A stretch of 26,483 bases of DNA from a virus. The stretch's first letter is position 1, and every line of letters begins with the position of its first letter. Positions 7,113 through 14,052 of the stretch are shown here, one piece after another. Below the pieces are notes generated by a model that saw nothing but the letters and a program-made list of their open reading frames with translations, was not told the origin of the DNA and searched no databases. The position numbers and the translations under genes were made by a program. The stretch covers positions 1 through 26,483 of the IMG/VR virus record IMGVR_UViG_3300020477_000113; one strand, 5' to 3'.

Positions 7113-8201
7113 TCATGCAGCCATTTTCATTTCTGTTGTCCAGGCAGTTTTCGGTAACTCAAGAATGTCGCCACCGAGTTTTTCCATATCAGTGGCGCGG
7201 TCATAGCTTGTGTGATCTTGTGAGGCGCGTGTGACAGCTTGGCCTAGCCCGAGAACAGATAAGTCACCGCCCTCGATAAGATGTTTGAGAACAGACTTCC
7301 CTTCGTCCTTACTCAGCCAGCCCTTCTTCTCGATGACCTCAATCGCTTTAACTGGATCACCGATATCAACATCGTGAGCATCACGCATTTTGTTCAGTGT
7401 CTTATCGAATTGAACTTGATCCAGACTTGCTTTGAGAACATCGCGGAGCTTCAGCATCAAAGCGCGGTCATCGGCTTCCATTGTCTCATCGGACATGATC
7501 TCTCGAACACGCTCTTCGTCGCTGCTCTGGCGCCCAATATGATATTTGCTCAAGCCTTTGTCGGTAATCCAGCCATTGAGGCATCGCAACTCAAAAGCCA
7601 TCGGTTTTACCGATACCGATCCCATGCCGATTTCACTGTTGGAAATGCAGACACCGCCTTGAACGATCTGACCAACCACGTCACCTTGGATACGCGGGTC
7701 AACCGCTTTGATATACATTTTGGTGTCCGTTACTTCGCAACTTTCAATTTTCAGATCCGGTATTTCCGCCAATATTGGCAGCACGGCTTCCGCAATTTCT
7801 TCGTTGTCAATAATGCGATATCGATTTGAAAGAAACGCACGAACACCCTGGTTGTTGGTTCGTATCAGCCTTGTTTCTGGTTCATGTTCAAACCAATGAT
7901 TTATGTTAGTCGCCAGAAGATGCGGTGCATCTTCAGCCATACGATCAACATATTTAGCAGGTATGTTGAGACGTGATCCGACTTGTCGTAAGGCATGTTG
8001 TGAAAGAGCAGGTGCGGAAAGAGCGCGTTCGTAAGGGCTAATTGGCATTTCCGTTTCAGGCATCGGTAATCCGGAAATTTTAATACGATTATCATTACTG
8101 AAGGCTGTCAGTTTCCGGGTGTCGGCAAGAAAGTCATGTTTTTCGTTTTTGCGGTCAGTTAATTCTTGAGCCAATGCGGCAATTGTTCGTCCTTCTTTCA
8201 T
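7113..8201 (-). CDS. DUF932 phage/plasmid-like protein
   Basis: 362 residues. The stretch from about 40 to 280 matches the DUF932 (phage/plasmid-like protein, TIGR03299 type) pattern: SQHALRQVGSRLNIPAKYVD, the NQGVRAFLSNRYRIIDNEEI block, and the GGVCISNSEIGMGSVSVKP block followed by CLNG. The biochemical role of the family is not established. It is frequent in phage and plasmid early regions beside recombination genes, as here between the nuclease and the annealase. AGAGGAG precedes the ATG. Confidence 0.85.
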   Translation of the reverse strand: MKEGRTIAALAQELTDRKNEKHDFLADTRKLTAFSNDNRIKISGLPMPETEMPISPYERALSAPALSQHALRQVGSRLNIPAKYVDRMAEDAPHLLATNINHWFEHEPETRLIRTNNQGVRAFLSNRYRIIDNEEIAEAVLPILAEIPDLKIESCEVTDTKMYIKAVDPRIQGDVVGQIVQGGVCISNSEIGMGSVSVKPMAFELRCLNGWITDKGLSKYHIGRQSSDEERVREIMSDETMEADDRALMLKLRDVLKASLDQVQFDKTLNKMRDAHDVDIGDPVKAIEVIEKKGWLSKDEGKSVLKHLIEGGDLSVLGLGQAVTRASQDHTSYDRATDMEKLGGDILELPKTAWTTEMKMAA

Positions 8202-8213
8202 TTGGCATCTCCT

Positions 8214-8390
8214 CTAGTTAGTTAATTTATCCGGGTCTTTCGCCAGCAGCAGAAGTGTGAGTGATGGCATTATTGTTCCATTTGCTAGTTCAACATCGTA
8301 TGTGATGTGTTCCGGTTCATTGAAAGTACGACCAACGACTTTGCCGGAACCGATATCGGCAACTGTGACACTTTGACCAATCTCAAACAT
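8214..8390 (-). CDS. small beta-rich protein (58 residues)
   Basis: A short frame in the operon gap between the nuclease and DUF932 genes. It begins MFEIGQSVTVADIGSGKVVG, followed by alternating strand-like segments (HITYDVELANGT), a pattern resembling an SH3-like/KOW beta barrel. The start lies ten bases beyond the nuclease stop, and GGCAT is the only weak ribosome-site-like sequence, so coupling is likely. The function is unknown; it may be a small nucleic-acid or protein-binding module. Confidence 0.6.
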   Translation of the reverse strand: MFEIGQSVTVADIGSGKVVGRTFNEPEHITYDVELANGTIMPSLTLLLLAKDPDKLTN

Positions 8391-8399
8391 ATGAATGCC

Positions 8400-9338
8400 T
8401 CAATGCTCCGTCGTGTTTTCATTCTTTTGGATCGCCGCCCACTGAGGACAAAAGTCAGACACGGAACAGTAATCGGCACAGCGAATGTTTTCGCCGGGAC
8501 GCTCTACAATTTCGTGACCTGTTTTGAGTTCAGATGCGTCGTCAAGAAGGCTTTTGTTGCGGGCGTAATCGTACAATTCTTCGATACTGTTTGTTACACG
8601 AAGCGCAGATTTTCTGCCTTTTTTCATCAGGGCAAATGTCGTCGGTTTCATCCAGCGATCTTCCTCGCTGCAGGACGGCATTTTTGCTAATGATTGTGCT
8701 TCTTGATGAAGGTGGACTCTATCTTCAATGAACTTTTGCTGTTGTTCTTGAGGCCACATTTCGATTGGAATAACCGCTACTTGATGTTGCGGATATGCAG
8801 TATCACCTGATTGGCGGCGGCGCATCGCTTCGCGTTTTGACCAATCACGGAAAATACTAATGACTTCAATTCGTTCAAGTTTGAGGTTCGGGTAATTTTC
8901 TTCTACGAGCCATGCCAGTAAATTAAGTTGTTCAGTTCTTTCAGCGCGAAGTCCGTAGATTTTTTCCCACACACTCATTTGTTTGAAATCAATCAATACA
9001 GCCTTTTGCTGTAATGAATCTGTTGGATAATGGACAGCCAGGGAGTCAAATTGCCCTCCCACTCGCCAACCAGCAACAGTGCCGTACAGACGTTTCTCGG
9101 CAATTGCTGTAACATTTGCGCGTTCCAAAACAATGTGCATTGCCTGACCCATTAGCGAATAGATCCGGTCAGACACATCCTCAACGATGTCATCCTTGTG
9201 TTTATGTTTGAGGGCAACCTGTTGGGCCGGGGAAATAAGCTCTGTAACCGTGATGTCAGATTCACCACGATTATAATTATCGTTTTTTACCGCCCGGACG
9301 ACTGCATCGGGTAAGCCCAATGTATTAGTGAGTTGCAT
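8400..9338 (-). CDS. PD-(D/E)XK (RecB/Cas4-type) nuclease
   Basis: 312 residues. Nuclease signature: His68 in GQAMHIVLERA, Asp98 in GGQFDSLAV, Asp117-x-Lys119 in VLIDFKQMS and Gln137 in TEQLNLLAWLV, in the order of the RecB/Cas4 superfamily. Three cysteines near the C-terminus (287, 291, 297; CADYCSVSDFC) recall the Fe-S cluster of Cas4/AddB-type enzymes, with a fourth ligand possibly further upstream. It would resect DNA ends to feed the Rad52-type annealase. Its start overlaps the upstream gene by 14 bases and has AAAGGATC as ribosome site. Confidence 0.85.
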   Translation of the reverse strand: MQLTNTLGLPDAVVRAVKNDNYNRGESDITVTELISPAQQVALKHKHKDDIVEDVSDRIYSLMGQAMHIVLERANVTAIAEKRLYGTVAGWRVGGQFDSLAVHYPTDSLQQKAVLIDFKQMSVWEKIYGLRAERTEQLNLLAWLVEENYPNLKLERIEVISIFRDWSKREAMRRRQSGDTAYPQHQVAVIPIEMWPQEQQQKFIEDRVHLHQEAQSLAKMPSCSEEDRWMKPTTFALMKKGRKSALRVTNSIEELYDYARNKSLLDDASELKTGHEIVERPGENIRCADYCSVSDFCPQWAAIQKNENTTEH

Positions 9339-9789
9339 TTTGTGATCCTTTTTCTTTCCACCTGCGAATGTAATTTTTACGTTCGGCCATCAATGTAATT
9401 CGCTGTAACGCGATTTTTCGCTCGTCCAGCTTGTTTTGAATGGCCTGATAAAAGTCAGCAGGTTTTGGAGGGGATGGGTAAACATATGTCTTGATGACAA
9501 TGCTTGCTGCTTCTTTCAGAAGATCGGGAGGAATCTCGATCAACGCTTCGATATATCCTTTGTATGCCGTTGTGCTGAGAGTTGACGCGGATAGCACTTC
9601 CCAAACATCATCAAGAATTTGTACGACTTGAGCATCTGATGATGGAGCCAGTAGCAGATCACATTCTTCCTTGTGGAAATCTAAGTCATCGACCTCAAAA
9701 TCGAGGTCATAAGGCATAGGCCATGAGTTATTCGGCAGCTGCCTGTCTGTGAGAAGTGACGGCCAAAGTAAGAGCAGTTCGTCGCTCAT
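9325..9789 (-). CDS. putative helicase-loader-like protein
   Basis: Called from ATG 9789 (154 residues). Other in-frame starts are ATG 9963, which would overlap the initiator gene by 236 bases, and ATG 9717, which would remove the overlap. None has a strong ribosome site. The C-terminal half (YIEALIEIPPDLLKEAASIV, then YPSPPKPADFYQAI) resembles the helical domain of phage loaders such as G39P, where a helix pair ends in a P-x-x-P-A-D segment. With an O-like initiator immediately upstream and no helicase in view, a host-DnaB loader is the natural role. That is inference; residue-level homology is weak. Confidence 0.6.
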   Translation of the reverse strand: MSDELLLLWPSLLTDRQLPNNSWPMPYDLDFEVDDLDFHKEECDLLLAPSSDAQVVQILDDVWEVLSASTLSTTAYKGYIEALIEIPPDLLKEAASIVIKTYVYPSPPKPADFYQAIQNKLDERKIALQRITLMAERKNYIRRWKEKGSQNATH

Positions 9790-10354
9790 CGGTGGCGGCG
9801 GCTGTGCCACGCGCCGGTCGTTTACGATGGTTAAATTCGTTCGATTTGAGGACCCAATTCTTCCAGGCTTGGTCCCATCGGGCGAAACGTCCATCTCTTG
9901 CTCGCCAGTAGGCGCAAAATCGTTCTGTCTCAATTTCGATATCGACGCCGATAGCTTTTTCATTTGCCCAATTCCTCATGTCATCAGATATTGCAAAGTC
10001 GTCAGGGAGACTTCGCGCAGATTTGCGGCGGCTCACCTTCTTATGAGGTGTCGCTCGTTCTGTCTCATTGATCCATGGATTCGCCAATAATCTCTCATAA
10101 TTACAAATGGTTATGAGAGTGATCCCCGTCGCAGTGTCCGTCGCTATATAGCCGTAGTTAATTAGCTCGTTCAGAAAGCGATGTGTCTTATCCTTGGACC
10201 AGTCGAGAACGATGGCGAGATCTCGGATTGAGATATGAAGTCGCCCTGCTTGTGGATCAGCTGCGCTTAAAATCCACATCCAGGCGGATCGCTTGTCGAA
10301 AGTTCCGCCCGAAAATGGTGGCCTCATCATCCATCCGGGTTCTAAACAACGCAT
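9728..10354 (-). CDS. O-like replication initiator with N-terminal winged helix
   Basis: 208 residues. The N-terminus (FDKRSAWMWILSAADP, then GRLHISIRDLAIVLDWSKDK and THRFLNELINYGYI) is a winged helix of the phage replication-protein type. The C-terminus (DDFAISDDMRNWANEKAIG, WRARDGRFARWDQAWKNWV) matches the Trp-rich domain seen in lambda-O-like and DnaT-like proteins. It would bind the phage origin and recruit the loader and helicase. It ends RQAAAE. The start at 10354 overlaps the RusA stop by 13 bases and has GAGG upstream. Confidence 0.8.
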   Translation of the reverse strand: MRCLEPGWMMRPPFSGGTFDKRSAWMWILSAADPQAGRLHISIRDLAIVLDWSKDKTHRFLNELINYGYIATDTATGITLITICNYERLLANPWINETERATPHKKVSRRKSARSLPDDFAISDDMRNWANEKAIGVDIEIETERFCAYWRARDGRFARWDQAWKNWVLKSNEFNHRKRPARGTAAATDERRTALTLAVTSHRQAAAE

Positions 10355-10773
10355 TTTCTGTATTCCTCGACAGTTATGATTGTCGCGCCTTTGATCGCGA
10401 ATTGTTTGGTTGCCCGGACATCTACGACTTGTGCATCGTCGGCAAAAACAACATCGTTCAAGGCGTCGAGAGCGAGCTTGGCGTAATTATCAACATCCGG
10501 TTTTCCCGGATGTGCGCGACCAGAAAGAGCCAAGTCTTTTTTAATTCCAGGCCAGCTTTTCGGTACTGGTATGAGGGCGTCAACACGGACGCGGAGAGGT
10601 CCGAGAAATGGCTTCTGATTTTTTAATGCCAGCCGTGCTTCAGACCGAATAACGTCTTCGGCTTTTCGTGTGTTTGAGGGCGTATAAAAGTGTTTGCTTC
10701 TGGCGCTATAGCGAGGTCGTGCTTTAGCGACAGGTTTCCCTGCGATAACAATCCGCAAAGGCTCGCGATTCAT
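10342..10773 (-). CDS. rusA: RusA-family Holliday junction resolvase
   Basis: 143 residues from ATG 10773. An in-frame TTG at 10794 lies inside the upstream gene. The core GKPDVDNYAKLALDALND, followed by VVFADDAQVV, is the RusA signature with acidic catalytic residues Asp93, Asp95 and Asp112/113. Basic residues near the N-terminus (KPVAKARPRYS) fit junction binding. RusA homologues act on recombination intermediates and are typical of lambdoid early operons. It lies between a winged-helix gene and the O-like initiator. Length is normal for the family. Confidence 0.93.
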   Translation of the reverse strand: MNREPLRIVIAGKPVAKARPRYSARSKHFYTPSNTRKAEDVIRSEARLALKNQKPFLGPLRVRVDALIPVPKSWPGIKKDLALSGRAHPGKPDVDNYAKLALDALNDVVFADDAQVVDVRATKQFAIKGATIITVEEYRKCVV

Positions 10774-10778
10774 AATGA

Positions 10779-11072
10779 TTAGACCGCGAGCCAAACAATT
10801 GCTTTTTTCCCGGAGGAATTTTTTCGTCTGATACCACTATCGAAAATTTCGTGTAAGCGGTTCAGTTCGGTAATACGTGGTCGAATGCTGAGTTTCGATA
10901 CTCTCAGATATGAGGCAATCTCATCAGCTGTCAAACCTTGTTCAGCGGTTTGAATTGCTTTAAGCGCAAGCGCTCTGAGGCTGTTGGGGTTTTTCAGAGT
11001 TTCTGCGGCTGCGCGACTGGTTTCTCTTTTGCCCAACGCGGGTATGTGCGGGTAAGTGGGTAACGTTTGCAT
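10779..11072 (-). CDS. winged-helix DNA-binding protein
   Basis: 97 residues with a clear helix-turn-helix/wing: LRALALKAIQTAEQGLTADEIASYL, RVSKLSIRPRITELNRL, then a wing ending in KKAIVWLAV. The pattern is that of small winged helices with MarR/ArsR-like 'two-domain E.a..L..s...vr.ri.eL' spacing. GGAAGG lies seven bases before the ATG, which supports this start even though it lies 113 bases inside the XRE gene. It is likely a transcriptional or origin-binding regulator. Confidence 0.75.
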   Translation of the reverse strand: MQTLPTYPHIPALGKRETSRAAAETLKNPNSLRALALKAIQTAEQGLTADEIASYLRVSKLSIRPRITELNRLHEIFDSGIRRKNSSGKKAIVWLAV

Positions 11073-11301
11073 TATTCCCTTCCTTTTGCTGGATTGGAAT
11101 GATGGTCAGTTCGCAATCGAGCGCTTGCGCCCAACACCACAATTCAAATCCTCTTGGTCGGCGGGTCCCGCATTCCCACTTCGACACCAATCTGTCAGCT
11201 ACACCTAGTTTTTCGTTAATTGTTGTTTGCGATAGTCCGAGTTGATTCCTTCGCAAAGCGAATTGTTTTATTACATCTGCAAAGGAATCAAATTGTTGCA
11301 T
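10960..11301 (-). CDS. XRE-family helix-turn-helix regulator
   Basis: 113 residues. The N-terminal about 70 residues form a Cro/CI-type HTH: FALRRNQLGLSQTTINEKLG, VADRLVSKWECGTRRPRGFE, then LWCWAQALDCELTIIP. The last about 43 residues are low-complexity and basic (RNQSRSRRNSEKPQQ) and come from the stretch that overlaps the next gene in another frame, so they may not be under strong selection. ATG shares a base with the upstream stop (TGATG). It is a candidate ligand of the palindromic operator at 12135-12173. Confidence 0.8.
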   Translation of the reverse strand: MQQFDSFADVIKQFALRRNQLGLSQTTINEKLGVADRLVSKWECGTRRPRGFELWCWAQALDCELTIIPIQQKEGNNANVTHLPAHTRVGQKRNQSRSRRNSEKPQQPQSACA

Positions 11302-12089
11302 CAGTTTTCTGTATGAGGCAGTTCAATAAGATTATTGTCACCGACTTGGTAGGGGTATCCTGAATCCGGACCATTTTCGATGAATGGTTTGGTTAGAATT
11401 GACCAGTCTTTTTGAGCGGCAGTATCAAAAATATGCAAAGGCATTCCAAGGGACGAACCCCAATAGCTGCGATAGTGCATATGTTTGGTGCGTGAGATCC
11501 TGGCAAGCATCACAGTTCGGACACAATGCCATGAAAGGCGAATGATCCACCACTGGGTGATTGCAGAGACTGATGGCGCCCACCAGAATGTTTTTTGATT
11601 AACTCCCCCACGCACGAGATTGCCGCGTTCACGTTCATTATTCAAAAAAGTGCGAATGCTTTCAGTAGACACATTTCTTGCAAGTGGTAACCGCAGAATG
11701 TCTTGTGTTGTTAAATGTGCATCCAGAGACTTGTGCGCGATAGCCTCGGATCGTGACAGCAATATCGTGTGATTCAGCAGACCTCGCCAAGCATGTTGAG
11801 TATGGAAATCTTTGTTGAGTTCGGCGGTCAAAAGTTGCGACATAGTATCGACTTCGATAAATCGAAAACGCTCTTTAATAACAGATTGCATTTTCATATC
11901 TGCCGAAATGATGTAACTGGTGAGCTTATGGAAATGATTTATATATAGAGCCAGGTCATTGTTGTTATCGCATTGGTTCAGTTGCAAGCCATACATCCAG
12001 TTGTGTTGATTCGGATCAGCCAAAATGACTTTAGACACACTGTCACGAACAGATTGCAGTTGTGTAGCAACGGTTTCAATTTTCAACAT
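11301..12089 (-). CDS. unknown 262-residue protein, first gene of the main leftward operon
   Basis: ATG 12089 (MLKIETVATQL) has GGAGG seven bases upstream; the in-frame ATG at 12104 would include it. The protein is helical at the N-terminus. A segment around 145-170 (STESIRTFLNNERERGNLVRG) looks like a winged-helix recognition unit, and it is Trp/His-rich after that (QWWIIRLSWHCV). I do not recognise the family. Being first after the operator suggests a regulator or replication switch. Confidence 0.65.
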   Translation of the reverse strand: MLKIETVATQLQSVRDSVSKVILADPNQHNWMYGLQLNQCDNNNDLALYINHFHKLTSYIISADMKMQSVIKERFRFIEVDTMSQLLTAELNKDFHTQHAWRGLLNHTILLSRSEAIAHKSLDAHLTTQDILRLPLARNVSTESIRTFLNNERERGNLVRGGVNQKTFWWAPSVSAITQWWIIRLSWHCVRTVMLARISRTKHMHYRSYWGSSLGMPLHIFDTAAQKDWSILTKPFIENGPDSGYPYQVGDNNLIELPHTEN

Positions 12090-12134
12090 AAGCACCTCCT
12101 CCATCTCATAAGACCACAGGTACCAGAGAAATAA

Positions 12135-12173
12135 ATTACTAAAATTTAGTAATAAATTTTCGTAATAAATTTT
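12135..12173. promoter_or_regulatory. AT-rich operator region with palindrome and direct repeat
   Basis: A 19-base palindrome, ATTACTAAAATTTAGTAAT (12135-12153, only the central base unpaired), overlaps two direct copies of GTAATAAATTTT at 12149-12160 and 12162-12173, 13 bases apart. It lies 46 bases upstream of the first start codon of the leftward operon. This is the classic look of a multi-site repressor operator over an early promoter. The leftward promoter itself is not obvious; a TATAGT on the minus strand at about 12179-12184 is a candidate -10. Confidence 0.6.
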
Positions 12174-12235
12174 AGCACTATATTTTGTGGAAAACGTTTC
12201 GAATGTGAGAAGATTTGGTATGAGGGCGAACCCCC

Positions 12236-12260
12236 CCGGCCGCGAAGCGGCCGGTTTGTT
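12236..12260 (+). terminator. rightward intrinsic terminator with GCGAAGC loop
   Basis: CCGGCCGC, loop GAA, GCGGCCGG (12236-12254) is followed by TTTGTT. The T run is on the plus strand, yet all annotated neighbours run leftward, so it would end a rightward transcript started within about 12100-12235. A second short hairpin, CCACTC/GAGTGG, sits at 12276-12290. Confidence 0.6.
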
Positions 12261-12307
12261 TATCTATAAATAAGTCCACTCGTAGAGTGGTCCATTCCTA
12301 GCTAATG

Positions 12308-12347
12308 AAAAAGTCCGCCTCGACAGCTGTAAGGCCATCGAGGCGGA
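12308..12347 (-). terminator. leftward intrinsic terminator after the 12370-13014 gene
   Basis: A perfect 10-bp stem (TCCGCCTCGA 12314-12323 with TCGAGGCGGA 12338-12347) is followed on the minus strand by five T residues. It lies 23 bases beyond the stop of the leftward 214-residue gene and insulates the operator region from it. Confidence 0.8.
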
Positions 12348-12369
12348 TAAGTTGGATGCAGGAGCTGTG

Positions 12370-13014
12370 CTACTCGGCAGCAGCTGCTATCTGCCGCTCA
12401 TCGGCTACGTTTTTCCAATGCTCGGCATCGGCTTGCGCTTGCTCTACTGGGCTTTGAGAAGGCGCGTATTTTGCAACGAGTTCGCGAGCGATTTCGGTGG
12501 CAGCAGTCTGATTGTCGACGCTACTTCGCGCACCAGCCGGTTTCCATTCGTTGCCCGTTAGCTCGTAATGAGCCTCGCAAGCGGCCTGATGAGCGAGTTT
12601 CCAAAGATCCAGCTGATCTTCCAAACCACGCAAAACGATGCTTACGTTCTGGATCGATGTGTCAGCCCGTTCGCTGCCATCGAAACGAGAAACCATACCC
12701 TGTAACATGACGGCCTTATCAGCCAATGCTTTTTCATTGTAGTCGATATTGCGCTTGGTCTGATAACAGGCATCTCGCAAAAAAGTGTTCACAGCGAATT
12801 TTATTGGCTCCTCGTCCGGATTAACGGATTCAATGTCGATATCAAAAAGCATCGCCAGTTTGTAATATGCGTCATACAAATCAGCGATTTGCTTTTGCGC
12901 CAGGGCTTCCTGGTTGGCGTCCATGGTATCCGTAGAGGCGTCCTGAGCAGAAGGTGCGGTTTCAACTACTTCCCGGTCCATTAAGACGCGAGCTTGTGTA
13001 TTAATATCAGACAT
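12370..13014 (-). CDS. unknown acidic, helical 214-residue protein
   Basis: The start at 13014 has a GAGGT site. The N-terminus is Ser/Thr/Asp-rich and disordered-looking. From about 35 to 150 it is helical (KQIADLYDAYYKLAMLFDID, LDLWKLAHQAACEAHYEL), and it ends in a helical tail finishing RQIAAAAE. No family is recognised. It has its own terminator and lies alone between two hairpins (13051-13084 upstream, 12308-12347 downstream), so it is probably an independent transcription unit expressed strongly or at a different time. Confidence 0.7.
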   Translation of the reverse strand: MSDINTQARVLMDREVVETAPSAQDASTDTMDANQEALAQKQIADLYDAYYKLAMLFDIDIESVNPDEEPIKFAVNTFLRDACYQTKRNIDYNEKALADKAVMLQGMVSRFDGSERADTSIQNVSIVLRGLEDQLDLWKLAHQAACEAHYELTGNEWKPAGARSSVDNQTAATEIARELVAKYAPSQSPVEQAQADAEHWKNVADERQIAAAAE

Positions 13015-13050
13015 GGTGACCTCGTGTTGTTGAAGGTTAAGATAGAATCG

Positions 13051-13084
13051 CCCAAAGCCTCGGAGTTTCCTCCAAGGCTCTGGG
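13051..13084. terminator. hairpin between the NADAR gene and the 214-residue gene
   Basis: CCCA-(internal loop)-GCCT-GGAG pairs with CTCC-AGGC-(loop)-TGGG across a TTTC loop. There is no U run on either strand, so termination would be weak. It may instead stabilise the 3' end of the NADAR transcript or form part of the next gene's leader. Confidence 0.4.
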
Positions 13085-13107
13085 CAGATTCAGTTAGGAG
13101 AATTTAG

Positions 13108-13566
13108 TTAGGAGAGATAAAAGGAATCAAAGTCAGCCTGTAGCTTTTCGCGGACTTCCATCAAAAGACGACCCAAATGATTCATTCCAGTACCAGCGCG
13201 ATCAACGCCCCAGAAGCGATCACCCCAGGTATTGCCTTCTATTAAAGTTGCGTTACCTGTATCGAGCAAACGATCTGCTAAGGCGCCATTCTGGGAAAAC
13301 TTTTCCCATAATATCGCACGCATATATTCTATACGCACACGATTCCATTCGGGCCGTAATACACAGGTACGGCCTATCCGCTTGGCTACAGCTGGGGTAA
13401 TAGCGTGTGCCACCGCTATCTTATGTTCCCTACTATCAGACTTTTCTGCCTGGAAAACATGTTCGGCGGATGGATAACTTATACCGCGAAGCTCTATTAG
13501 GCAGGGATAATGGTTCGATAGGAAATGATATTCGCCTCTAAAGCGGCAAATTGCAGCATCAGTCAT
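13108..13566 (-). CDS. NADAR-family (YbiA-like) N-glycosidase
   Basis: 152 residues from ATG 13566, with GGAGG seven bases upstream; ATG 13578 would include that site. Family marks: FRGEYHFLSNHYPC at the N-terminus, SYPSAEHVFQAEKS, a middle REHKIAVAHAITPAVAKRIG, and LIEGNTWGDRFWGV followed by NHLGRLLMEVRE. NADAR proteins cleave N-glycosidic bonds in riboflavin intermediates (YbiA) or remove ADP-ribose from modified guanine and related targets. In an accessory phage operon, reversing host ADP-ribosylation defences is the attractive role; that is inference. The start overlaps the upstream membrane-protein stop (ATGA). Confidence 0.9.
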   Translation of the reverse strand: MTDAAICRFRGEYHFLSNHYPCLIELRGISYPSAEHVFQAEKSDSREHKIAVAHAITPAVAKRIGRTCVLRPEWNRVRIEYMRAILWEKFSQNGALADRLLDTGNATLIEGNTWGDRFWGVDRAGTGMNHLGRLLMEVREKLQADFDSFYLS

Positions 13567-13742
13567 ATATTCCTCCATTCGTTCGAACCGGGTTTATTCA
13601 TCTGGTTAAACCAGAAATTCGGACTCTTTTTCCGCATATTCAGATACCAGACAGCTGCGATATCCAGGCCAGTGAGGCCATAGCGTATGAGGGTAAAGAG
13701 GATAGTCTGGGCATATCCCAGGAACGCAGAACTCGTAAACAT
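13563..13742 (-). CDS. small single-TM membrane protein (59 residues)
   Basis: ATG 13742 with GGAAGG upstream. A hydrophobic segment (about 7-34, AQTILFTLIRYGLTGLDIAA, then VWYL) is followed by a basic, Asn-rich tail. The frame extends further upstream to 13961, but that part crosses a terminator hairpin and the zinc-ribbon gene in another frame, so I take the short form. ATGA overlap couples it to the NADAR gene. A functional link between the two is possible. Confidence 0.6.
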   Translation of the reverse strand: MFTSSAFLGYAQTILFTLIRYGLTGLDIAAVWYLNMRKKSPNFWFNQMNKPGSNEWRNI

Positions 13743-13768
13743 GAGGCACCTTCCTTCTGTTGAAACGA

Positions 13769-13801
13769 GAAAGACCGGCAGCGAGGAGCCACCGGTCTTT
13801 C
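13769..13801 (-). terminator. hairpin after the zinc-ribbon gene
   Basis: A perfect 10-bp stem GAAAGACCGG/CCGGTCTTTC is followed on the minus strand by TCGTTTC. It lies nine bases after the zinc-ribbon stop codon and ends 26 bases before the start of the small membrane-protein gene, so it can terminate or attenuate transcription between them. Confidence 0.6.
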
Positions 13802-13809
13802 CGTAAATG

Positions 13810-13974
13810 TTAAAGGTAATCGCCATAAAGACGATAAGAGGAAATAGGCGGATCTTGCATTTGCGCCTTAAATTCGCTGGCACAACGATAGCAAACGTCG
13901 CCATTAAGCAGATCGTCTGAAGTAGCAGCGATGTCGCCACAAGATGTGCAAGCAGTATCAAAATGGTCGTCCAT
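13810..13974 (-). CDS. zinc-ribbon microprotein (54 residues)
   Basis: ATG 13974 with GGAGG seven bases upstream; the in-frame ATG at 13998 includes the site and overlaps a terminator. Two CxxC knuckles (Cys9/12 in ACTSCGD and Cys28/31 in VCYRCAS) are 15 residues apart, as in a zinc ribbon. The tail is short and Tyr-rich. It probably binds zinc and a protein or nucleic-acid partner. Small zinc ribbons in phage early regions often target host RNA polymerase or nucleases, but no target can be read from the sequence. Confidence 0.65.
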   Translation of the reverse strand: MDDHFDTACTSCGDIAATSDDLLNGDVCYRCASEFKAQMQDPPISSYRLYGDYL

Positions 13975-13996
13975 GGTAACCTCCAGTAGAGTTGAC

Positions 13997-14030
13997 AAAA
14001 AAAAGGGCGCCAGCGGTATTGCCAGCGCCC
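13997..14030 (-). terminator. strong leftward intrinsic terminator
   Basis: GGGCGC (14005-14010) pairs with GCGCCC (14025-14030). On the minus strand the hairpin is followed by eight T residues (13997-14004). It lies 23 bases after the stop of the SSB-tip protein gene and separates it from the zinc-ribbon gene. Confidence 0.85.
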
Positions 14031-14052
14031 TCGGGTGAAACCGGATTAGGCG

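Noticed and set aside
8400-9338. CRISPR-type Cas4
   Set aside because: The PD-(D/E)XK core and Cys cluster are similar, but there is no array or other cas gene, and the neighbours form a phage recombination operon.
13743-13961. Upstream extension of the small membrane protein to 132 residues
   Set aside because: It crosses a 10-bp terminator hairpin and overlaps the zinc-ribbon gene. The short form has its own GGAAGG site.
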